5,685 nt of DNA. Origin: an uncultured Eubacterium sp. (GTDB lineage: Bacteria; Bacillota; Clostridia; Oscillospirales; Acutalibacteraceae). The notes below the pieces were generated by a model that saw only the letters and a program-made list of their open reading frames with translations, was not told where the DNA came from and did not search any database. The stretch is taken from the NCBI GenBank assembly GCA_902462495.1, contig CABQCC010000096.1, positions 1-5,685 on the forward strand. Reading direction: 5' to 3'. A program made the translations under genes and the position numbers. Shown piece after piece: positions 1 to 4,984 of the stretch; within the stretch, counting starts at the first letter, position 1; each line of letters opens with the position of its first letter.

Positions 1-2
1 AA

Positions 3-509
3 TTATTTTTCGAATGTAAACGCAGACTCAATGAACTTTGGATTTTTAAGGTCAATTTCTTTATGAGCAACATTCAAGTCGCCACAGAACACAACAGGTT
101 TTTTCTCGTTAAGTTTGAGCATATACTCCCTAAAATCGTCCTCCCACACCATACGGTAATCAAGGCGGAGAAGTTCCTGCTTTGAATTCGGAACATATAC
201 CGTTGCAAAATAGAAATCGTCAAATTCAAGGGTGATGAGTCTGCCCTCTTTATCGTGCTCGTCAATTCCAAGCCCATAAGTTACGCTGATAGGTTCTTTC
301 TTTGTGAAAATTGCCGTGCCCGAATATCCTTTTTTCTCGGCATAGTTCCAATATGCGTGATAACCCTCCGGAGCAAAATCAATCTGACCCTCCTGGAGTT
401 TAGTTTCCTGCACGCAAAAAATATCTGCGTCAATATCGTTGAAAAAATCTTTAAAGCCTTTTGTAACACAGGCACGAAGTCCGTTAACATTCCAAGAAAT
501 AAATTTCAT
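3..509 (-). CDS. xth: Exodeoxyribonuclease III (AP endonuclease), C-terminally truncated
   Basis: This is the N-terminal two thirds of an ExoIII/APE1-family enzyme, which cuts DNA at abasic sites and degrades 3' ends in base excision repair in the cytoplasm. Visible family motifs are WNVNGLR (residues 6-12), the metal-binding QETK (34-37, E35), GYSGTAIF (61-68), VYVPNS (104-109, with the active-site Tyr 105) and GDLNVAH (143-149, D144 and N146). The start is ATG at 507-509, with TGAGGT at 516-521 six bases upstream. The oddity is the end: after LKNPK the reading frame gives FIESAFTFEK and then TAA at 3-5, for 168 residues, where the family is usually about 250. The last third, which holds the later catalytic Asp and the Asp-His pair, is therefore absent from this frame. 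Residues 162-167 still faintly resemble the usual SAGFT-E stretch, so small deletions or a frameshift near the window edge are plausible. Family identity is firm; whether the gene is functional is doubtful. Confidence 0.9.
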   Translation of the reverse strand: MKFISWNVNGLRACVTKGFKDFFNDIDADIFCVQETKLQEGQIDFAPEGYHAYWNYAEKKGYSGTAIFTKKEPISVTYGLGIDEHDKEGRLITLEFDDFYFATVYVPNSKQELLRLDYRMVWEDDFREYMLKLNEKKPVVFCGDLNVAHKEIDLKNPKFIESAFTFEK

Positions 510-541
510 CTTTTTACCTCACATTGATATACTACAACTTA

Positions 542-570
542 ATTATACAATAGACTAAATGTTATTGCAA
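542..570 (-). promoter_or_regulatory. Probable sigma-A promoter of the exonuclease III gene
   Basis: Read on the minus strand, TTGCAA (565-570) is followed after exactly 17 bases by TATAAT (542-547). Transcription would start near 535, giving a leader of about 26 bases that contains the TGAGGT ribosome site. The -35 matches four of six consensus bases and the -10 all six. The region is very AT-rich, so TATAAT alone is weak evidence; the exact spacing and sensible leader length raise it. Confidence 0.6.
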
Positions 571-593
571 ATATAATCTTTAATAATTATAAT
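565..593 (+). promoter_or_regulatory. Probable sigma-A promoter of the membrane protein-decarboxylase unit
   Basis: On the plus strand the same TTGCAA (565-570) is followed by a 17-base spacer and a perfect TATAAT (588-593). Transcription would start near 600, leaving about 23 bases before the ATG at 623 with AGGTGA at 613-618. TTGCAA is its own reverse complement, so this promoter and the divergent one at 542-570 use the same -35 bases and should not be occupied at the same time. A second TATAAT at 602-607 would start the message inside the ribosome site and is less likely. Confidence 0.6.
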
Positions 594-622
594 TTATATG
601 GTATAATATTACAGGTGATAAA

Positions 623-1177
623 ATGAAAAGAACAATAAGCTGTGTGCTGTCGGCAATTGCAACAGCGTACACAATTTGGTATATGCACTTCGGAACGCCA
701 TACAAAAACTCGGGTGCGCTGTCAAAAATCGGGTTGGAACACCACGGTTTATTTGCAATTTGGGGCATTTTGACATTTGTTGCACTTGCGTTGGCAATCA
801 CATTGGCATACCAAAAATACCTAAAAACAAAGGCTTATATTCCGCTCCTTGCAATATCTGGTGTGGGAATGATATTGACGCTTACCAACGATTTTGACTA
901 CGACAACAAGGTGCAGTATTTTTTGCATTGCGGCGGTTCGCTGACATTTTCGGCAGTAATTGGAATAACGATATTCCTTTTGTTTTTGCTAAACTACAAA
1001 AAAGGCAGAATATTCAAGATTTTTACATACATCACGGCAACGATTTTGATATCGGATTTGATATGCCTATTGATATTCAAAGAAACAGGACTTATAGAAG
1101 CATTGCCTATATTTGCAGGATATTTACTGCTTGGCATTGTGAATTTAAGGAGAGAAAAGGTTGAACTTACACGATAA
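623..1177 (+). CDS. Unidentified six-helix membrane protein
   Basis: I do not recognise this family. The 184-residue product is strongly hydrophobic, with about six likely membrane segments near residues 4-22, 42-62, 71-88, 101-123, 130-151 and 157-175. Between segments 3 and 4 lies a polar stretch, NDFDYDNKVQYF (89-100), followed directly by LHCGGSLTF at the start of segment 4. Its Asp, His and Cys residues look like the kind of positions a family would conserve. The first loop holds HFGTPYKNSG (22-31). There is no cleavable signal peptide. The start is ATG at 623, with AGGTGA at 613-618 four bases upstream. The gene overlaps the following decarboxylase by 17 bases, so the two are almost certainly co-transcribed and probably translationally coupled. 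A role related to the decarboxylase, such as handling its substrate or product, is only a guess; six helices is small for a known amino acid/polyamine antiporter. Confidence 0.85.
   Translation: MKRTISCVLSAIATAYTIWYMHFGTPYKNSGALSKIGLEHHGLFAIWGILTFVALALAITLAYQKYLKTKAYIPLLAISGVGMILTLTNDFDYDNKVQYFLHCGGSLTFSAVIGITIFLLFLLNYKKGRIFKIFTYITATILISDLICLLIFKETGLIEALPIFAGYLLLGIVNLRREKVELTR
1147..1154 (+). promoter_or_regulatory. Ribosome binding site that fixes the TTG start of the decarboxylase
   Basis: AAGGAGAG lies inside the last codons of the membrane protein gene, six bases before TTG at 1161. This spacing is ideal, and the encoded N-terminus puts the HMPGHK motif at residues 16-21, where it belongs in this family. 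The first in-frame ATG, at 1209, would begin inside that motif, so TTG is the credible start. Confidence 0.75.
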
Positions 1178-2477
1178 ATTAAAAGACATTGACACATATC
1201 CGTTTCATATGCCGGGGCACAAACGAAACGACAAATTCGGGATTTTGGGAAGTGAGATAGACATAACCGAAATTGACGGCTTTGACAATCTACATTCACC
1301 AAACGGAGTGATAAAAAACACCGAGGACAAACTCAAAAGCATATACAAAAGCGAGCGTTCGTTCATAAGTGTTAACGGTTCAAGCGGTGGTATACTTGCA
1401 TCAATTTTTGCCGTGTGCAACGAGGGCGACACCGTGATTGTTGCACGAAACTGTCACAAAAGTGTGTACAATGCTTGTATGTTGTTGAAGCTGAAAATCA
1501 TATTTGTTGAGCCACAATACGACCTTACAAACGGCTACTACACAAAACTTGAACTGGACACCGTAAACTATGCGATAAATCGTCATCCGGAAGCAAAAGC
1601 GGTTATTATAACCTCGCCTACATACGAGGGATTTATATCGAAGATTAACTGTAATATTCCGTTGATTGTTGATTCGGCACACGGTGCACATCTCGGAACG
1701 CCGTATTTTCCCGAATATCCGAGCGGTGACATTGTTATTTCTTCGCTTCACAAAACTTTGCCGTCACTCACTCAAACAGCGGTTGTGAATGTTTATAACG
1801 AGAAATACGCCGACAAAGTCAAGCGATATATGGACATTTTTCAAACGACATCGCCAAGCTATGTGCTGATGAACAGTATAGACATCTGCTGTGATTATGT
1901 GCTGAATTGCCGAAACGAATTTGGCAAATTCTACGAAAAGCTCTGTGATTTGAGACTTGTTGAAACGGACAATTTGAAAATTCAATACAATGACGACATT
2001 TCAAAAATAGTTTTGTCATGTGCAAGCACAAATATCACAGGAAGCGAACTTGCAGAGATTTTCAGGAACAAATACAAAATTGAGCCTGAGGCGGTATCGC
2101 AAAATTACATTTTGCTTATGGTAACAATCGGCGACACGAACGAGGGATTGGCTCTGCTCAAAAAAGCTGTTTTTGAAACCGATGCCAAACTTGAATACTC
2201 ACCTGCAAAGCCGATAAGAAAACCGCCTGTTGACAAAAACGAAATCGTTATTTCTATTTCTGACGACAGCAATTTGACAGACACAAGCGAATGTGTCGGA
2301 AAGGTGTCTAACGAATTTATTTATGCCTATCCGCCCGACATTCCGATAATTGCTCCAAACGAAGTTATCACGGCAGAGGCAATTGATTACATCAAAAATG
2401 CAATAGCTGACGGAGTGAATATTATATCCGACAGCGGTCAACTTCCCAATAAAATATTGACAAAAGCGGGTTTATAA
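1161..2477 (+). CDS. PLP-dependent Orn/Lys/Arg decarboxylase family protein
   Basis: This is a fold type I PLP enzyme of the Orn/Lys/Arg decarboxylase group, which removes CO2 from a basic amino acid to give a diamine or agmatine (polyamine synthesis or acid response). Motifs in order: HMPGHK (16-21), phosphate-binding VNGSSGG (71-77), HKSVYNA (99-105), TSPTYEG (151-157), VDSAHGAH (170-177, with Asp 171 expected to hold the pyridine nitrogen) and SSLHKTLPSLTQ (194-205), whose Lys 198 should form the Schiff base. A smaller C-terminal domain follows from about 350, with YPPDIP at 390-395. At 438 residues it is shorter than the B. subtilis SpeA/YaaO type of about 480-490, and the usual VDEAHGAH has Ser for Glu. 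The substrate (Lys, Orn or Arg) cannot be told from sequence. The gene starts at TTG, overlaps the membrane protein gene by 17 bases, and its last 21 bases carry the -35 box and part of the spacer of the next promoter. Confidence 0.93.
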   Translation: MNLHDKLKDIDTYPFHMPGHKRNDKFGILGSEIDITEIDGFDNLHSPNGVIKNTEDKLKSIYKSERSFISVNGSSGGILASIFAVCNEGDTVIVARNCHKSVYNACMLLKLKIIFVEPQYDLTNGYYTKLELDTVNYAINRHPEAKAVIITSPTYEGFISKINCNIPLIVDSAHGAHLGTPYFPEYPSGDIVISSLHKTLPSLTQTAVVNVYNEKYADKVKRYMDIFQTTSPSYVLMNSIDICCDYVLNCRNEFGKFYEKLCDLRLVETDNLKIQYNDDISKIVLSCASTNITGSELAEIFRNKYKIEPEAVSQNYILLMVTIGDTNEGLALLKKAVFETDAKLEYSPAKPIRKPPVDKNEIVISISDDSNLTDTSECVGKVSNEFIYAYPPDIPIIAPNEVITAEAIDYIKNAIADGVNIISDSGQLPNKILTKAGL

Positions 2478-2485
2478 TCTATAAT
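2457..2485 (+). promoter_or_regulatory. Full-consensus sigma-A promoter of the SCIFF locus
   Basis: TTGACA (2457-2462), a 17-base spacer and TATAAT (2480-2485) match the housekeeping consensus at all twelve positions. The -35 lies within the last codons of the decarboxylase gene, so the promoter straddles its stop codon. Transcription should begin near 2491-2492, giving a leader of about 26 bases with the ribosome site TGAGGTG (2506-2512) five bases before ATG at 2518. No operator-like repeat is seen around it, which suggests strong constitutive expression. Confidence 0.85.
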
Positions 2486-2517
2486 AAGCCTGTAATAAAT
2501 TTTTATGAGGTGTTCTT

Positions 2518-2664
2518 ATGAAGAGAATTAATACTTTAAGCTCAAGAAATCTTTGCGAATCAGCTAAGAAGGGCGGCTGCGGTGAATGCCAGACATCTTG
2601 CCAATCAGCATCAAAAACTTCTTGCTCAGTAGCAAACCAACAGTGCGAGCAACTTAAGAAGTAA
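2518..2664 (+). CDS. scfA: SCIFF ranthipeptide precursor (six Cys in forty-five residues)
   Basis: The 48-residue product is the precursor of a ribosomally made, radical SAM-modified thioether peptide (ranthipeptide). The signature block KKGGCGECQTSCQSA (residues 17-31) is characteristic of SCIFF, and the maturase gene follows 76 bases later. Six Cys are present, at 13, 21, 24, 28, 36 and 43. The usual SCIFF core has Cys at the position of Ser 32 (ACK here reads ASK) and Thr at the position of Ser 37; as I recall, these are the two residues joined in the studied Thermoanaerobacter/Clostridium peptides. Cys 13 is not part of the usual pattern, so the total of six is kept by a different arrangement. 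Residues 1-18 are a basic leader without membrane character, and GG (19-20) precedes the core. No exporter or protease gene is adjacent, which is normal for SCIFF loci. The peptide's role is not settled; a signalling function has been proposed in clostridia. Confidence 0.95.
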   Translation: MKRINTLSSRNLCESAKKGGCGECQTSCQSASKTSCSVANQQCEQLKK

Positions 2665-2677
2665 TTACAACGGACTT

Positions 2678-2706
2678 ACGGTAGCTGATTTGAGGCTACC
2701 GTTTTT
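2678..2706 (+). terminator. Intrinsic terminator/attenuator between scfA and scfB
   Basis: ACGGTAGC (2678-2685) and GCTACCGT (2695-2702) form a perfect 8-bp stem with a 9-base loop, followed by T's at 2702-2706. It begins 13 bases after the scfA stop. Because scfB has no convincing promoter of its own, this hairpin probably ends most transcripts after scfA and lets a minority through, setting peptide above enzyme. Confidence 0.8.
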
Positions 2707-2740
2707 CTATGTTTTAAATACAGATTGATAGGAAAAAATT

Positions 2741-4135
2741 ATGATACACGCATACAAAATGAACGGATACAATATCATTCTTGACCAAAACAGCGGCTGT
2801 GTTCACAGCGTTGACGAGGTTGCATATGATATTATCACCCGATACAAAGAAAATACAAAAGACGAAATCAAGGCATATATTCTTGACAAATATTCCGACA
2901 GAGAAGATGTAACTGCCGAAGATATTGACGAATGTTTTGAGGATATTGAGAGCCTTATTGCAGACGGCAGACTTTTTGCAGAGGACACTTTTGAAGCAAC
3001 CGCAAAGGAATTCAAAAAGCGTCAAGGTGTAATCAAAGCTATTTGTCTTCATGTTGCACACGGATGCAACCTCAACTGTGAATACTGTTTTGCAGGCAAA
3101 GGCGAATACGGCGGTGCTGACAAAGGCTTGATGAGCCTTGAAGTCGGCAAAAGAGCACTCGACTTTTTGATTGAACAAAGTGGCACAAGAAAGAATCTTG
3201 AAGTTGACTTTTTCGGCGGAGAACCGCTTCTCAACTGGGATGTGTGCAAAGAGCTTGTCAAATACGGCAGAGAGCAGGAAAAGAAATTTGACAAGAATTT
3301 CCGCTTTACTCTTACAACAAACGGTGTGCTTGTTGACGATGAGGTAATCGACTTTTGCAACAAAGAAATGAGCAATGTTGTGCTTTCGCTTGACGGCAGA
3401 AAGAATGTTCACGACAAACTCCGCAAAACTCCAAACGGCAAAGGCAGTTATGATTTAATCGTTGACAAGTTCAAGAAATTTGCCGACAGCAGAAAACAAA
3501 AGAATTATTATATGAGAGGCACATACACTCACTTCAACACCGACTTTTCAAACGATTTGCTGCATATGGCAGACCTCGGATTTAAGGAATTATCGGTTGA
3601 GCCTGTTGTGTGCGACCCTAAAGAGCCGTGGGCACTCAAGGAAAGCGACTTGCCTATTCTCAAAGAGCAATACCAAATTCTTGCAAACGAAATGCTCAAA
3701 CGATACAGAAGCGGAAACGGCTTTACATTTTATCATTACATGATTGACCTCAACCACGGACCTTGCATCGTCAAAAGAGTAAGCGGTTGCGGAGTAGGCA
3801 CGGAATATATGGCGGTTACTCCGAGCGGTGACCTCTTCCCTTGCCACCAATTTGTCGGTGACGACAAGTTCAAACTCGGCAATATCTATGACGGAGTTAC
3901 AAATCCGGATGTGCTTGAGCAATTCCAAGAATGTAATGTTTATTCTCACAAAGAGTGTAAGGACTGTTTTGCAAAGCTCTACTGTTCGGGCGGATGTGCC
4001 GCAAACGCATACCACACCACAGGCAGTGTAAACGGCGTTTACGAATTCGGCTGTGAACTCCACAGAAAGAGAATTGAATGTGCAATTATGCTCAAAGTGG
4101 CAGAAGCCGAAGAAAACTTAAAAGTTGAATACTAA
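2741..4135 (+). CDS. scfB: SCIFF peptide thioether maturase (radical SAM/SPASM)
   Basis: This 464-residue enzyme should install the Cys-to-residue thioether link in the SCIFF precursor using S-adenosylmethionine. Residues 1 to about 90 match the expected place of the peptide-recognition (RRE) domain. The radical SAM core has the cluster motif CX3CX2C (Cys 109, 113, 116), GGEP (159-162), TTNG (192-195) and SLDG (216-219). The C-terminal SPASM part has Cys 350, PC at 367-368, CX2CX5CX3C exactly spaced (406, 409, 415, 419) and Cys 438, enough for two auxiliary [4Fe-4S] clusters. Length and motif order fit the characterised homologues CteB and Tte1186, and no key residue is missing. The start is ATG at 2741, with only a modest AGGA (2730-2733) seven bases upstream, weaker than the scfA site. 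The gene is downstream of the scfA terminator and probably depends on readthrough. Confidence 0.96.
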   Translation: MIHAYKMNGYNIILDQNSGCVHSVDEVAYDIITRYKENTKDEIKAYILDKYSDREDVTAEDIDECFEDIESLIADGRLFAEDTFEATAKEFKKRQGVIKAICLHVAHGCNLNCEYCFAGKGEYGGADKGLMSLEVGKRALDFLIEQSGTRKNLEVDFFGGEPLLNWDVCKELVKYGREQEKKFDKNFRFTLTTNGVLVDDEVIDFCNKEMSNVVLSLDGRKNVHDKLRKTPNGKGSYDLIVDKFKKFADSRKQKNYYMRGTYTHFNTDFSNDLLHMADLGFKELSVEPVVCDPKEPWALKESDLPILKEQYQILANEMLKRYRSGNGFTFYHYMIDLNHGPCIVKRVSGCGVGTEYMAVTPSGDLFPCHQFVGDDKFKLGNIYDGVTNPDVLEQFQECNVYSHKECKDCFAKLYCSGGCAANAYHTTGSVNGVYEFGCELHRKRIECAIMLKVAEAEENLKVEY

Positions 4136-4157
4136 AAAGCAGGTTATTTACTGAAAC

Positions 4158-4201
4158 AAAAAACTCCTTTTAAAGTGCAATACTTTAAGAGGAGTTTTTT
4201 T
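4158..4201. terminator. Two-way intrinsic terminator between scfB and the P-loop gene
   Basis: A long stem pairs 4158-4176 with 4182-4200 around the 5-base loop GCAAT (4177-4181), with one T-G wobble (4169/4189). On the plus strand it ends in seven T's (4195-4201), stopping scfB. On the minus strand the A-run 4158-4163 becomes a T-run, stopping the convergent gene that ends at 4204. Confidence 0.93.
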
Positions 4202-4203
4202 CA

Positions 4204-4758
4204 TCATTCAAAGTTAAACCTATTTTTAATTATTTTAGCCGTTTCTTTTGCCGATAAATTTGTATTATCAATTTTGATATAATTTTCAAACGGTATTTCT
4301 CCGTCATTACTTACCATACGATGGTTATTATCATCATAGATTAAAAGCTTATTTGAAAACTTAATATCTCTTTTTGACGGTTTGTTTTTCAAGCGATTCT
4401 CGGTTGCATTTCTTTTTAACCTTACTTCCTGTGGAGCAAAAAGTTCAACATGATACACTTCACTTCCATACTGCTTAAACATATCAACAATTTTTTGAGT
4501 ATATTCCCAATCTTCTTTGCAATCAAACGCCCACATAAATGTAAAAATAAGTCCGTATTTATCACTTTTTGCAAACTCTTCAAAAACAATTTCTCTGAAT
4601 TTTCTAATAACAGGTTCATTAAACTCTCCAAAAATTTCAAGCACAGGCTCAATAGTCATATGATTATGAAAAAGTCTAAAATATGTAATTTTGCAAAGTT
4701 CCTGTCCTACGGTCATTTTTCCTACTGCCGCATCTCCGAATAATAAAAGTAATTTCAT
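4204..4758 (-). CDS. Small P-loop kinase-like NTPase of unknown substrate
   Basis: The 184-residue protein has a Walker A loop at the very N-terminus, GDAAVGKMT (residues 8-16), directly after a hydrophobic beta strand. This is the layout of adenylate kinase/shikimate kinase-like small phosphotransferases. HNHMTIEP (31-38) may line the substrate site, LIFTFMWAF (70-78) is a second core strand, and the Arg/Lys-rich stretch 113-130 (R113, R116, R122, R130) looks like a lid. Members are usually labelled only as AAA-family or kinase-like ATPases, so the substrate is unknown. The start is ATG at 4756-4758, with GAGGTGA at 4763-4769 four bases upstream. The gene is visibly poorer in GC (sampled 60-base rows about 27-28%) than scfB, the decarboxylase or lepA (about 43-52%), a hint of acquisition from elsewhere. 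No convincing promoter lies in the 47 bases between the upstream terminator and the ATG (a TTGAAT/TATTAA pair is poor), so readthrough control is possible. Confidence 0.85.
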   Translation of the reverse strand: MKLLLLFGDAAVGKMTVGQELCKITYFRLFHNHMTIEPVLEIFGEFNEPVIRKFREIVFEEFAKSDKYGLIFTFMWAFDCKEDWEYTQKIVDMFKQYGSEVYHVELFAPQEVRLKRNATENRLKNKPSKRDIKFSNKLLIYDDNNHRMVSNDGEIPFENYIKIDNTNLSAKETAKIIKNRFNFE

Positions 4759-4805
4759 TTTTTCACCTCGTTAATAAATTAATAAATTTTCTATTCAACC
4801 TTAAT

Positions 4806-4843
4806 AAAAAACTGCCGACAAACCTAAATGTTCATCAGCAGTT
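4806..4843 (-). terminator. Minus-strand intrinsic terminator downstream of lepA, upstream of the P-loop gene
   Basis: In the minus-strand transcript, 4843-4830 pairs with 4823-4810 to give a 14-bp stem around a 6-base loop (4824-4829), followed by the T-run 4810-4806. Three pairs are G-U wobbles in this RNA and would be A-C mismatches in the plus RNA, so the element is built for the minus direction. It either ends the lepA transcript or, with the structured region just upstream, works as an attenuator for the gene starting at 4758. Confidence 0.85.
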
Positions 4844-4862
4844 GATTTAAAATTTAATAAAT

Positions 4863-4953
4863 CCGATTATTGCCTATGAACACAACGCAAACAAGCCCAT
4901 GAATAATACATAGGCTGTCTGTACATTACTGTATCATTTACTTTTATAATCGG
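4863..4953 (-). repeat. Nested inverted repeats in the lepA-P-loop gap; possible structured RNA
   Basis: ATAATCGG (4946-4953) and CCGATTAT (4863-4870) are perfect reverse complements. Inside them, CATAGGC (4909-4915) and GCCTATG (4872-4878) are another perfect pair, separated from the outer arm by a single base (4871). In the minus-strand RNA this would give two stacked helices with 30-base unpaired stretches. The inner 5' arm could instead pair with CAUGGGC (from 4895-4901) to make a local 7-bp hairpin with one wobble. The repeats overlap the possible 31-codon ORF. I do not recognise any named riboswitch class here. Confidence 0.4.
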
Positions 4954-4962
4954 TTTAAGCAT
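4867..4962 (-). CDS. Possible 31-residue small protein downstream of lepA
   Basis: An ATG at 4960-4962 preceded by GAGGT (4971-4975) at eight bases opens a 31-codon frame ending in TAA at 4867-4869. The product starts MLKPIIKVND and ends with an aromatic, Cys-bearing tail: MYYSWA (18-23), a CxxC pair (Cys 24 and 27), then VHRQ. It begins 22 bases after the lepA stop and ends 23 bases before the minus-strand terminator, so it would sit neatly as the last gene of the lepA transcript. I recognise no family. It could also be a leader peptide for the P-loop gene, or chance coding within a structured RNA. The ribosome site and placement are the main support. Confidence 0.4.
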   Translation of the reverse strand: MLKPIIKVNDTVMYRQPMYYSWACLRCVHRQ

Positions 4963-4984
4963 TATGTTATACCTCGTTTTATCT

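Noticed and set aside
602..607. TATAAT as the -10 box for the membrane protein gene
   Set aside because: A start about seven bases downstream would remove or abut the AGGTGA ribosome site, and its -35 (TTTAAT) is poorer than the TTGCAA/588-593 pair.
2690..2720. A separate promoter for scfB (TTGAGG with TAAATA)
   Set aside because: Spacing is 19 bases, both boxes are weak, and the -35 falls in the terminator hairpin. Readthrough is the simpler explanation.
2714..3412. A 232-codon open frame on the minus strand opposite scfB
   Set aside because: It lies wholly opposite the well-supported maturase coding sequence, has a low-complexity Phe/Val/Cys-rich translation from the antisense of Lys/Glu/Asp codons, and shows no family motif.
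3590..4063. A 157-codon minus-strand open frame opposite the SPASM region
   Set aside because: It is antisense to the conserved cysteine motifs of ScfB, with no ribosome site or recognisable domain; the frame is open because of codon bias in scfB.
4863..4984. A known riboswitch class or T-box upstream of the P-loop gene
   Set aside because: I looked for signature elements of purine, TPP, SAM-I, glycine, cyclic-di-GMP and T-box leaders and saw none; only generic inverted repeats can be supported.
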